Assembly: GCF_900106995.1 (NCBI RefSeq)
Contig: NZ_FNOK01000008.1
Span: 176,377-240,376 of the forward strand
Length of the DNA stretch: 64,000 nt
Direction of reading: 5' to 3'
Source of the DNA: Saccharopolyspora shandongensis
Lineage (GTDB): Bacteria; Actinomycetota; Actinomycetes; Mycobacteriales; Pseudonocardiaceae
The stretch's first letter is position 1, and each line of letters opens with the position of its first letter. Positions 49,953 through 57,888 of this stretch are shown here, in pieces. A program made the position numbers and the translations under genes. The notes beneath the pieces were generated by a model. The model was not told where the DNA came from. It did not search any database and saw nothing but the letters and a program-made list of their open reading frames with translations.

Positions 49953-50969
49953 ATGTCGAGCCCCGAATCGACCGATGCAGTGCCGCAGCCGGTGCTGGCG
50001 CCGTTGACGCCTTCGGCGATCTTCCTCGTGCTCTCGGTTTCGGCCGGCGGCGAGTCGCAGGTGCGGGATGCGCTCGGCGATCTCGCGGCGCTGCAGCGCG
50101 CGGTCGGTTTCCGCTACCCCGAGGGCGGGCTGACCTGCGTGGCCGGGATCGGATCGCAGGCGTGGGATCGCCTGTTCTCGGGGCCGCGCCCGGCGGGCCT
50201 GCATCCCCTGCCGGAGTTCGTCGGGGCGAAGCACCGGTCGGTGTCCACGCCGGGCGACGTCCTGCTGCACATCCGGGCCAGGCAGGAGTTCCTGTGCTTC
50301 GAGCTGGCGGCGCAGATCTTGGCGCGGCTGCGGGGCGCGGTGACGATCCTCGACGAGGTGCACGGCTTCAAGTACTGGGACGAGCGGGACCTGCTGGGGT
50401 TCGTGGACGGCACCGAGAACCCGACCGGGGTGGCGGCGCGGGCCGCGGTGGCGGTCGCGGCGGACGAGGACCCGGATTTCGCCGGCGCCAGCTACGTGGT
50501 CGTGCAGAAGTACCTGCACGACCTGGTGGCGTGGAACGAGCTGCCGATCGAGGAGCAGCAGCGGGTCGTCGGCCGCACCAAGCTCGACGACATCGAACTC
50601 GCCGACGACGTGAAGCCTGCCGACTCGCACGTCGCGCTGACGACCATCACCGCCGAGGACGGCAGTGAACGGCAGATCGTGCGGGACAACATGCCCTTCG
50701 GCGAGTTCACCGGGGGCCGGTTCGGCACCTACTTCATCGGCTACGCCGCCGACCCCTGGGTCATCGAGCAGATGCTGACCAACATGTTCGTCGGCGCGCC
50801 GGCGGGCAACCACGACCGGATCCTGGACTTCTCCACCGCCGTGACCGGATCGCTGTTCTTCGTGCCCACGCTGACGTTCCTGGAGCAGCAACCGCCGGAA
50901 CCGACCGGAACGCCGACCGCCGGGGCGTCGCTCGGCATCGGGAGCCTGAAGGGAAACCCGCCGTCATGA
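49953..50969 (+). CDS. Dyp-type heme peroxidase with encapsulin-targeting tail
   Basis: A protein of 338 residues with the DyP signature 'GFVDGTENP' (distal Asp) near 150, the proximal heme His in 'PADSHVALTTI' near 225, and 'ERQIVRDNMPFGEF' near 245. The C-terminus 'GASLGIGSLKG' is the cargo-loading peptide that directs DyP enzymes into encapsulin shells (known from Brevibacterium linens and others). The ATG at 49953 is favoured; a GTG four codons earlier overlaps the ribosome site. It is the first gene of a two-gene operon with the shell protein. Confidence 0.94.
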   Translation: MSSPESTDAVPQPVLAPLTPSAIFLVLSVSAGGESQVRDALGDLAALQRAVGFRYPEGGLTCVAGIGSQAWDRLFSGPRPAGLHPLPEFVGAKHRSVSTPGDVLLHIRARQEFLCFELAAQILARLRGAVTILDEVHGFKYWDERDLLGFVDGTENPTGVAARAAVAVAADEDPDFAGASYVVVQKYLHDLVAWNELPIEEQQRVVGRTKLDDIELADDVKPADSHVALTTITAEDGSERQIVRDNMPFGEFTGGRFGTYFIGYAADPWVIEQMLTNMFVGAPAGNHDRILDFSTAVTGSLFFVPTLTFLEQQPPEPTGTPTAGASLGIGSLKGNPPS

Positions 50970-51778
50970 ACAACCTGCACCGCGAACTGGCGCCCATCTC
51001 GCAGGCCGCCTGGGTCGACCTGGAACAGGAAGCGCGCCGCACCTTCGCACGGCACGCGGCCGGCCGGCGGGCCGTGGACGTGTCCGAGCCGAAGGGCGAC
51101 ACCTTCGCCGCGGTCGGGACCGGGCGCAGCACGCGCATCGACGCACCCGGCCACGAGGGCCTGCAGGCGGGGTTGCGGGAGTCCCTGCAGGTGCTGGAGT
51201 TGCGCGTGCCGTTCCGCGTCTCCCGGGACGCCGTCGACGAGGTCGAACGCGGTTCCCGAGACGCCGACTGGCAACCCGTCAAGGACGCGGCCCAGCGCAT
51301 CGCGCAGGCCGAGGACCGCGCGATCGTCGACGGGTTCGAGGCCGCCGGCATCACCGGCATCCGCGCCGGTTCGTCGCACCGGCCGATTCCGCTGCCCGCC
51401 GACGTGAGCGGGCTGCCGGGCGCGGTGGCCGAGGGCCTGGCCGCGCTGCGGCTGGCGGGCGTCGACGGCCCGCACGCGTTGCTGCTCGGCGCGTCCGAGT
51501 ACACGGCGGCCGCCGGAGCCACCGAGGCCGGGTATCCGCTGATCGAGCACCTGCAGCGCATCCTCGGCGGAGACGTTGTGTGGGCGCCGTCGATCAGCGG
51601 CGGCTGCCTGCTGTCGACCCGGGGCGGCGATCACGACCTGTTGCTGGGGCAGGACCTTTCGATCGGCTACCTGTCGCACGACGCCGAGGGAATCGACCTG
51701 TACTTCGAGGAGAGCTTCGCGTTCTTGCTCAACACGCCCGAGGCGGCGATCGCGCTGGCCGCCGGCCAGGACGGCTGA
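50966..51778 (+). CDS. Encapsulin shell protein (family 1)
   Basis: A protein of 270 residues with the HK97-like encapsulin pattern: 'NNLHRELAPISQAAWVDLEQ' at the N-terminus (cargo-binding region), 'EARRTFARHAAGRRAVDV', 'VPFRVSRDAVDEVERGSRDA' and the C-terminal 'YFEESFAFLLNTPEAAIAL'. Shells of about 60 or 180 subunits enclose the peroxidase whose gene overlaps its start by 4 nt (ATGA). A hairpin terminator lies 137 bp downstream. Confidence 0.95.
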   Translation: MNNLHRELAPISQAAWVDLEQEARRTFARHAAGRRAVDVSEPKGDTFAAVGTGRSTRIDAPGHEGLQAGLRESLQVLELRVPFRVSRDAVDEVERGSRDADWQPVKDAAQRIAQAEDRAIVDGFEAAGITGIRAGSSHRPIPLPADVSGLPGAVAEGLAALRLAGVDGPHALLLGASEYTAAAGATEAGYPLIEHLQRILGGDVVWAPSISGGCLLSTRGGDHDLLLGQDLSIGYLSHDAEGIDLYFEESFAFLLNTPEAAIALAAGQDG

Positions 51779-51914
51779 GATCTCACTCGTTCAGGTGAAA
51801 TCGTCGATCGTCGGCCATTGTGGACGGACGCCATCGGCTGCTCTGAACCGCCCACGCCGGTCGGCGCCCCCAACCCGCCGCTGGGCGCAACCCCGGCATG
51901 ATCACCGGCGCCGG

Positions 51915-51950
51915 CATCTCTGCCACCGGTATGAACCAGTGGCAGAGATG
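51915..51950 (+). terminator. Terminator after the encapsulin operon
   Basis: Perfect 12-bp arms CATCTCTGCCAC / GTGGCAGAGATG with a 12-nt loop, no T-tract. The remaining sequence 51779-52065 shows no gene. Confidence 0.65.
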
Positions 51951-52065
51951 AAGGGACCTCACGAAGCGCGCCGGGCCGGGAGCCTGCCACGCCCGGCGCG
52001 CCTCGGGAGGTTCCGAAGGCTGGGCTGACGGGGAGGTCGGCCTCGAGAACCACGGGTCGGGGCGA

Positions 52066-52356
52066 GTGACAGAAGCAAATGAGCAACAACGCGCAATCAC
52101 GAGGAAGAAGGGTGGCCGCCGCGAAGACAGCGACAGCCCGGTCTGGTCGCTGCTCAGCAACGCGCAGCAGGACTGGGGCGCGACCCTCCTCGTCGTCGCA
52201 CCGCTGGTCCCCGTGCTGCTGACCGTGGTGCTCATCCACGGCAGCCTGTCCGCGGCCATCCCGTGGCTGACCGGGATCGGCGCCATGTTCGGGATGTGCC
52301 GCTACGCCAAGACCCGGACGAGCCGGAACGCCGATCCGCCGAACCAGCAGACCTGA
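52066..52356 (+). CDS. Small two-TM membrane protein, unknown
   Basis: A protein of 96 residues. The first 40 residues are polar ('QQRAITRKKGGRREDSD'), followed by two hydrophobic segments ('TLLVVAPLVPVLLTVVLI' near 41-58 and 'AAIPWLTGIGAMFGM' near 63-77) and a polar tail. Probably an inner-membrane helical hairpin with a cytosolic basic N-terminus. Not recognised. GTG start at 52066; the ribosome site is weak (GGGGCGA). Convergent with the isochorismatase remnant. Confidence 0.6.
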   Translation: MTEANEQQRAITRKKGGRREDSDSPVWSLLSNAQQDWGATLLVVAPLVPVLLTVVLIHGSLSAAIPWLTGIGAMFGMCRYAKTRTSRNADPPNQQT

Positions 52357-52368
52357 CCGCGTCCCCGG

Positions 52369-52888
52369 TCAGGCGAGCGCCGCGTACCACTCCCCGATGC
52401 TCGTCACCTCGGCCTGCCGGGCGAACACCTTGCCGATGAGCACCTCGTGGACCTCGGGATCCGGGTCGTAGCAGCCGTCGGAGAGCACCGTGAGCCGGTA
52501 GTCGAGGTCGGCGGCCTGCCGCAGTGTGGACAGCACGACGCCGCTCGTGGCGATCCCGGTGAGCACGAGGTGGTCGATGCCGGCCGACCGCAGCACCAGC
52601 GCCAGGTCGCTGCCGGTGAAGGCGCTCACCCGCTTCTTCGTCACGACGACTTCTCCCGGCCGGGGCGCGACGTCGGGGTGGATCGCGGCGCTGGGGTCGC
52701 CTTAGACGAACGCCCCGGGCGGCAGCGCGCTGAAGGTCTTGTTGCGCGGGGCGCATTCGGGGTGCCCTGCGCGGAAGCCGAGCACCACGTGGATGACCGG
52801 AATTCCGGCACCCCGCGCGGCCTCGACCGCATCGACGAGCCGCGGCAGGTAGCGCTCGTCCTGGACGCGGCTCACGCGGTGTTGGACA
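52369..52888 (-). pseudogene. Isochorismatase-family hydrolase with internal stop
   Basis: From about 52885 the minus strand reads 'VQHRVSRVQDERYLPRLVDA', 'VEAARGAGIPVIHVVLGFRA', '...KTFSALPPGAFV', then TAA at plus 52702-52704, then continues in the same frame 'GDPSAAIHPDVAPRPGEVVV' and 'TKKRVSAFTGSDLALVL' to the proper end at 52369. The stop sits where a glutamate or similar residue is expected. The N-terminal 'LLVMD' strand with the catalytic aspartate is also lost. The 91-residue C-terminal piece could be translated from its own ATG but lacks the catalytic Asp. Confidence 0.75.
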
Positions 52889-52918
52889 TGGGGGACGATC
52901 CTTTCCGGGTGGTCGGGT

Positions 52919-54313
52919 TCATGCCGGTGCTCCGCCGGTTTCCCGCGCGGCGCCGATGCGACCGAGCGAGCGATCCGCCAGGGTCACCGCGAGGAACGCG
53001 ATGGCGGTGCCGAGCATGAACCAGCTCAGGTGGTGCAGCCCGGCGGTGTCGGCGCCGTGGGAGAAGAAGGCACCGCCGACGGCGGAGGCGATGATCGCGC
53101 CCAGGTAGCCGGAGGTGCGCAGCAGGCCGGACGAGGAACCGATGCGATCCGGATCCGCCTGGTGGTAAACGGAATTCTGCAATGCGAGGTTGTTCAGCCC
53201 CTGCGGCACGCCAAAGACGCCGGCGACGATCAGCAGCAGCCAGAACGGGCTGCCCGAGCCGAGCGCGAGCAGCAGGGCGCAGGCGACGACCTGCCCCGCG
53301 GCGCCGATCATCAGCTTGGTCCGGACTTCCTTGCGCCGGCCGGCGAGGATCGAGGCCAGGATCCCGATGCCGAACAACGGCAGCTGCGCGATGCCGGCCT
53401 GCGCGGCGGAAAGCCCGCGCCCCTCCTCCATCCACTGCGTGCAGCCGTAGAGGAAAGAGTAGGCGACGACGTAGGCGAGCAGCGCCCGCACGTAGGTCAG
53501 GACCAGCGGCACGTTCCCGCCCAGCAGGCGCAGGTCGATGAACGGCGCCGAGGTCCGCAGCTCCCGCACCGCGAAGGCCGCACCGGCGACCACCGCCGCG
53601 ACGAGCAGGTACCAGCGGTCGACGCCCGGGTTCATCAGGAACAGCAGCAGCGACACCAGGTTCACCGCGAACAGCGCCATGCCCGGCAGGTCGAGCCCGC
53701 GTTCGGCGCGGTCGCCGGGCCGCGCAGCACTCTTCGGCAACCGCAGCGCGCCGAGGACCAGTCCGAGGGCCGCGAGCGGGATGTTGAGCGCGAGCGTGGC
53801 GCGCCAGCCGCCCAGCCCGATGAGCGCTCCGCCGAGGCTGGGCCCGATGACCGCGATCGTCTGCGTGGCGATCGCGATGGCGGTGAGCACCCCGGCCGGG
53901 CTGTCCTTCCCGGTGCGCTCGGCCTCGCCGCGGATCAGGTGCATCGCGGCGGGGTATCCCGCGCAGGTTCCGAACCCCAGCACCACCCGCGCGACGACGA
54001 GCACGCCGAGGTTCGGCGCGAGCGTGCCGATGACGCCGGCGAGCCCGGTCAGGAACGCGCCGACGAGGTACAGGCGACGCGGGCCGTGCAGGTCGATCAG
54101 CCTGCCCGCGACCGGCTGGCCGATCGCGGTGGCCAGGTACAGCGCCGCGATCAGCCAGGCCGTCTCCGAAGGCGGCGCGCCGAACGCGACCCCGATCGGC
54201 ACCAGCGCCACCGCGACGATCGAGGAGTTGACCGGGTTCAGGATCGACCCGACGATCATCGGCGCGAGCAGCTTCCGGTCGAAGCCCGCCGGGGAAGCCG
54301 TCCGCCGGATCAT
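52919..54313 (-). CDS. MFS transporter (DHA2-like)
   Basis: A protein of 464 residues with about 14 hydrophobic segments and the loop motif 'GRLIDLHGPRRLYLVGAFLT' near 72; 'GPSLGGALIGLGGWRATLAL' near 150 fits the antiporter motif C region. The ATG at 54313 overlaps the MarR stop by 4 nt (ATGA), so regulator and pump are translated together. Most likely a drug or toxic-compound exporter under MarR control. Confidence 0.88.
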   Translation of the reverse strand: MIRRTASPAGFDRKLLAPMIVGSILNPVNSSIVAVALVPIGVAFGAPPSETAWLIAALYLATAIGQPVAGRLIDLHGPRRLYLVGAFLTGLAGVIGTLAPNLGVLVVARVVLGFGTCAGYPAAMHLIRGEAERTGKDSPAGVLTAIAIATQTIAVIGPSLGGALIGLGGWRATLALNIPLAALGLVLGALRLPKSAARPGDRAERGLDLPGMALFAVNLVSLLLFLMNPGVDRWYLLVAAVVAGAAFAVRELRTSAPFIDLRLLGGNVPLVLTYVRALLAYVVAYSFLYGCTQWMEEGRGLSAAQAGIAQLPLFGIGILASILAGRRKEVRTKLMIGAAGQVVACALLLALGSGSPFWLLLIVAGVFGVPQGLNNLALQNSVYHQADPDRIGSSSGLLRTSGYLGAIIASAVGGAFFSHGADTAGLHHLSWFMLGTAIAFLAVTLADRSLGRIGAARETGGAPA

Positions 54314-54750
54314 GACTCGGTGATCTTTTCCAGCAGCACCAACGCTTTCAGCACGGTCTGCCGTTCCCGCTCGGTGTAGTTGTCCTGCAGGGCCCGGGCC
54401 AGCCACTCCTCCCCCGCGCGGCGCTTGTCCGCGAGGAACAGGTGCCCGGCGTCGCTGACGGATACGAGCTGCCTGCGTCCGTCGTTGGGATCCGCGCGAC
54501 GCTCGATCAGGCCGCGCTCGTCCAGCACGTTCAGCGTCGCGGCCATCGACTGGTGCCGAACGCCTTCCGCCGCCGCCAGGTCGCTGGTCGACGCCGGGCC
54601 CGACCTGTCGAGCCTGTTCAACGCCGACATCTGCGACGGTGTCAGCCCTTCGGCGTCGTATGCCTGCCTGAACCGCCGCCGCAGGCGGCCCACCGCGGTC
54701 CGCAGCTCGCGCGCGGTGCGGACCGCCGACTCCGACACGGCGTCGCCCAT
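54310..54750 (-). CDS. MarR-family regulator
   Basis: A protein of 146 residues with the winged helix 'TPSQMSALNRLDRSGPAST', 'VRHQSMAATLNVLDERGLIE' and the wing 'ADPNDGRRQLVSVSDAG'. The ATG at 54750 follows GGAGGTGG at 7 bp; a TTG at 54765 overlaps that site. It forms an operon with the MFS gene. Two dyads at 54772-54797 lie directly upstream and are the probable autoregulatory sites. Confidence 0.9.
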   Translation of the reverse strand: MGDAVSESAVRTARELRTAVGRLRRRFRQAYDAEGLTPSQMSALNRLDRSGPASTSDLAAAEGVRHQSMAATLNVLDERGLIERRADPNDGRRQLVSVSDAGHLFLADKRRAGEEWLARALQDNYTERERQTVLKALVLLEKITES

Positions 54751-54771
54751 GGCCACCACCTCCAAATTACG

Positions 54772-54797
54772 CAGTTGAAACTGTACAGTTCAGACTG
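54772..54797. promoter_or_regulatory. Two MarR-type dyads
   Basis: CAGTT-GA-AACTG at 54772-54783 and CAGT-TCAG-ACTG at 54786-54797, 14 bp centre to centre, in a locally AT-rich stretch 22 bp upstream of the marR start. Confidence 0.6.
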
Positions 54798-54830
54798 CAC
54801 AGATTTCAACCGCGCGGAGGGGCGCACCGA

Positions 54831-54863
54831 TGCTCCTCCTCGCCCGGCCGTCGAGGAGGAGCA
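54831..54863. terminator. Hairpin between small membrane protein gene and marR promoter
   Basis: Perfect 12-bp arms TGCTCCTCCTCG / CGAGGAGGAGCA with a 9-nt loop. It lies 47 bp after the stop of the 54-residue gene (minus strand) and ahead of the marR promoter. Confidence 0.65.
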
Positions 54864-54910
54864 CCGCCGTGCGGGACGGGAACCATCCCGCCCACGTATG
54901 AATTCCCGCT

Positions 54911-55075
54911 TCAGAACCAGTTTTTCGACCGCAGCTCGTACCACTGCCCGCACCGCGACTCCACGCGGCGGCACGCCCGCGCGAGCCGGTGCCGGTACCG
55001 GCCCGCGCCGACGACCAGGCCGGCCAGGACCCATGCCGCGGCCACCGCCCCCGCGACAGAAATCCACACCGGCAT
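54911..55075 (-). CDS. 54-residue membrane protein at the end of the HMGL/MFS operon
   Basis: ATG at 55075, TGA at 54911-54913. The protein starts 'MPVWISVAGAVAAAWVLAGL' (one TM helix, about residues 3-24) and continues with a basic region ('GRYRHRLARACRRVESRC') and 'WYELRSKNWF'. GCGGAGGTG abuts the ATG. The gene is 17 bp downstream of the MFS stop and is followed by a hairpin, so it is probably the last gene of that operon. Single-TM small proteins often modulate a partner transporter; that is inference. Not recognised. Confidence 0.6.
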   Translation of the reverse strand: MPVWISVAGAVAAAWVLAGLVVGAGRYRHRLARACRRVESRCGQWYELRSKNWF

Positions 55076-55092
55076 CACCTCCGCTGGCTATC

Positions 55093-56490
55093 TCACCGGG
55101 ATCCGTCGGCCGCGACCGGCTGCTTCGGCGCATCCGCCCGCCCGTGGTCCGCGCGCAGCGCGAAGGCCGACAGGCAGCTGACGCCGACGAGCAGGAACGC
55201 GCCCGCCACGACCAACATCGGGACGAGGAGCTGGTAGGCGAAGCCGAGACCGCCGAGCACCGCGATGGCGATCGTCATGCCCACCTGCCTGCTGGTGTTC
55301 AGCAGGCCGGACGCGGCCCCGGAGATCTCCGGCGGGCACAGGTGCATCGCCTCGGCGCTGAGCAGGGACGCCAGCAGGCCGGATGGCACGCCGATCAGCG
55401 CGGTGGCCGCCAGCGTCGCGCCCAGCGATCCGGTCACCGACAGCACGGCGACCGACGCACCGCCCACACCGCCGATCAGCGTGGCGGTCAGGATGATCCG
55501 GCGCCGGACCCCGGGCGTCACCCGGCTCGCCAGCAGGTTCCCGCACAGCCACGCCACGCAGCACGGCAGCGCGGCGTAGCCCGCCTGCTCGGCGTTCAGC
55601 CCGTGCTCCTGCTGCAGGAAGAGGGCCAGGACCAGCAGCGAACCGTAGGACCCGATCTGGTAGAGGCCCCCGGAGAGGATGACCAGCAGGTACGGGCGGT
55701 GGGTGAACAGCGCGCGCGGCACCAGCGGCGTCGTGGCCTTCGCCTGGGTCAGCGCGAGCGCGCCCAGGGCCACGGCGAAACCGACCAGCGCGGCCACCAC
55801 CACGGGGTTGGCGAACGACGAGTGCGCGCCCTCGATCAACGAACCGGCGAGGAACGTCAGGGCGAGGCAGAACAGCAGCTGCGGCAGCACGGTGAAGCGG
55901 CGCTCCGGAGCCGCTACCGGGTCGCGGAAACCGCGGATCAGCACCAGCGCGAACGCACACACCGGGATGTTGACCAGGAACAGCCACTGCCAGCCCACGA
56001 ACTGGGTGATCAGGCCGCCGGCCAGCGGTGCGGTCGCGATGGCCACACCGCCGACCACGCCCCAGCCGCCGATGGCGCGGGCGCGCCGGGTCAGGTCGGG
56101 GATGCCCTTGGTGAGGATGGACAGCGTCATCGGCAGCATGAAGCTCGCGCTGGCGCCCTGGAGCACGCGCGCGGCGATCAGCTGCCAGCTCGACATCGGC
56201 AGCGCGCACAGCAGGGAGGCGACGGCGAACACGGCCGTCGACACCCGGTACACGCGGGCGACGCCGAAGCGGTCACCGGCGACGCCCGCCGTCAGCAGGA
56301 AGACGCACAGCGGAATCGTGTAGGCGTCGAGGAACCACTGCTGTTCGGCCTGCGACGCCTGCAGGGACGCGGTGATGCTGGGCAACGCCACGTTCACCGA
56401 GGACGCGTCGAAGGCGACGAGGAAGTTCCCGATGCTGACGGCCACCACACCGGCGGCCGTCAGCCGGGACGCATAACTGCTTTCGTTCAT
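55093..56490 (-). CDS. MFS transporter (DHA2, 14-TM type)
   Basis: A protein of 465 residues with about 14 hydrophobic stretches, motif D1 'AFDASSVNVALPSI' near 28, motif A 'GVAGDRFGVARVYRVSTAVF' near 69 and motif C 'GVVGGVAIATAPLAGGLITQ' near 148, as in EmrB/QacA/actinomycete antibiotic exporters. It lies 33 bp downstream of the HMGL-like synthase gene on the same strand, suggesting export of that pathway's product. Ribosome site CAGGAG-like before the ATG (TCTCCTGATG on the plus strand). Confidence 0.88.
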   Translation of the reverse strand: MNESSYASRLTAAGVVAVSIGNFLVAFDASSVNVALPSITASLQASQAEQQWFLDAYTIPLCVFLLTAGVAGDRFGVARVYRVSTAVFAVASLLCALPMSSWQLIAARVLQGASASFMLPMTLSILTKGIPDLTRRARAIGGWGVVGGVAIATAPLAGGLITQFVGWQWLFLVNIPVCAFALVLIRGFRDPVAAPERRFTVLPQLLFCLALTFLAGSLIEGAHSSFANPVVVAALVGFAVALGALALTQAKATTPLVPRALFTHRPYLLVILSGGLYQIGSYGSLLVLALFLQQEHGLNAEQAGYAALPCCVAWLCGNLLASRVTPGVRRRIILTATLIGGVGGASVAVLSVTGSLGATLAATALIGVPSGLLASLLSAEAMHLCPPEISGAASGLLNTSRQVGMTIAIAVLGGLGFAYQLLVPMLVVAGAFLLVGVSCLSAFALRADHGRADAPKQPVAADGSR

Positions 56491-56523
56491 CAGGAGAGTT
56501 CAATCCGTTCCGGCCGCGCCACT

Positions 56524-57783
56524 TCAGACGCCGACCACGGTGGCGCGGTCCGCGCGCTCGCGGATGACCTCCAGCGCGGTGGTCTGAACGTCGTTCAGCC
56601 GCACCATGTCCGCGTAGAACGCCTTGATCTGCGCAGCGAGCCGGTCGTACTCGACGCGCTTCTGCTGGTACAGCTCGTCCATCTGCTCGGCGAGGCGGAC
56701 GTAGATCTGCTGGATCAGCTCGTCGTCCTTGAGCATGACCGGGTCCGCGCCGGCCTCGGCGAGGATCTGCTTGATGTAGACCGGGAACAGGCCGATCCGG
56801 TTGAGGAAGTAGTCCACCGGCCGGGACACGCCGAGGTAGTCCGGCACGTTCACGATGCCCGCGTTCTCGTTCTCCACCAGGAAACCGCTCACCGCACGGT
56901 ACGGGTCCGGGGTGGCCAGGAAGACCTCCTCGGAGAGCCGCGCGGCGGCGGAGAGCTTCTCGATGTCCAGCTCCGCGGCCTCAACGGTGATGTTGCGCTC
57001 GGCGAAGACGGTGGCGATCGACTCCAGCTCGGCGAGCCCGGCCCGGTTGCCGACGCCGGCGACGCCACCCTCGATCATCTGGAAGCCGTGGAAGACCGAC
57101 ACCAGCGAGTTCGCCGTGCCGATGCCGCGGTCGTTGTGCCCGTGCAGGTAGAAGTTGAAGTCCGGGTTGTCGTGCACCAGGTTGGCCGCCAGGATCGCGG
57201 TCGCGTCCGGGAGCAGGGTGCCGACGGAGTCGTTGATCCGGACCAGCGAGATCCCCTGCTGCCGGCAGCGCTCGATCTGGTCGTTGAGGTGGGCGTACTT
57301 GTCCTCGTCAACGGTGCCGGAGAAGGCGTTGAGCAGGCTGGACCGCAGCCGCCCCACGCCGATGGAGCGCAGCCGCTCGGCGACCCGTTCGAACAGCTTG
57401 TTCTCGCTGTCGATCTCGATCATGCCGATGCTGACGTACATCTCCTTGAGGTACTCGCGCGGAATGTTGCGCTCCAGCTGTTCGCACAGCGGTTCCCACG
57501 TCTTCAAAGTCAGGTTGAACGAGAATTCCGTCTGCTCCGGAATCCTGCCCATCAAGTACTTCGCGTCCAGCACGTTGCGCACGAACGCCGCCTCGGTGAT
57601 CCCCGAGCCGACGTCGATGTCGGTGACACCGGCGCCGGTGACCGCCTCGATCAACCGCAGCTTGCGCGAATCGTCGGCGCCGAATGGAGCACGCTCACCA
57701 CCCTCGCGAAGCGTTTCATCCGAGATCGCTCGAATTGAAAAGTCGTTGTAACGCGGCTGATGTCCCTCCGGAAACGACAGCAT
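56524..57783 (-). CDS. HMGL-like (homocitrate / isopropylmalate synthase family) enzyme
   Basis: A protein of 419 residues with a TIM-barrel acyl-transferase core: 'AISDETLREGGERAPFG' near 21 (catalytic R and metal D), 'LVRINDSVGTLLPD' near 184, and the metal ligands in 'FYLHGHNDRGIGTANS' near 210 followed by 'GGVAGVGNRAGLAELES'. The C-terminal LeuA regulatory domain is lacking; instead there is a helical tail ('MDELYQQKRVEYDRLAAQIK'). It should condense an acyl-CoA with a 2-oxo acid, or cleave such a product; substrates unknown. The ATG at 57783 follows AAAGGGATC. Part of a LysR-enzyme-exporter operon. Confidence 0.85.
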   Translation of the reverse strand: MLSFPEGHQPRYNDFSIRAISDETLREGGERAPFGADDSRKLRLIEAVTGAGVTDIDVGSGITEAAFVRNVLDAKYLMGRIPEQTEFSFNLTLKTWEPLCEQLERNIPREYLKEMYVSIGMIEIDSENKLFERVAERLRSIGVGRLRSSLLNAFSGTVDEDKYAHLNDQIERCRQQGISLVRINDSVGTLLPDATAILAANLVHDNPDFNFYLHGHNDRGIGTANSLVSVFHGFQMIEGGVAGVGNRAGLAELESIATVFAERNITVEAAELDIEKLSAAARLSEEVFLATPDPYRAVSGFLVENENAGIVNVPDYLGVSRPVDYFLNRIGLFPVYIKQILAEAGADPVMLKDDELIQQIYVRLAEQMDELYQQKRVEYDRLAAQIKAFYADMVRLNDVQTTALEVIRERADRATVVGV

Positions 57784-57863
57784 GAAGCCGATCCCTTTCA
57801 GGTGGTTGGAGTAGGCGGTCACCGTTGACCGCAGGCGACGTTACATCGCACCCGTTCGGACAT

Positions 57864-57881
57864 CTAATTAAACTTTCTAAT
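57864..57881. promoter_or_regulatory. AT-rich CTAAT repeats upstream of the HMGL-like gene
   Basis: CTAAT at 57864-57868 and again at 57877-57881 within the most AT-rich stretch of the neighbourhood, between the LysR stop (57889) and the enzyme start (57783). A candidate LysR site and promoter for the enzyme-exporter part of the operon. Confidence 0.4.
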
Positions 57882-57888
57882 GGTCTGA

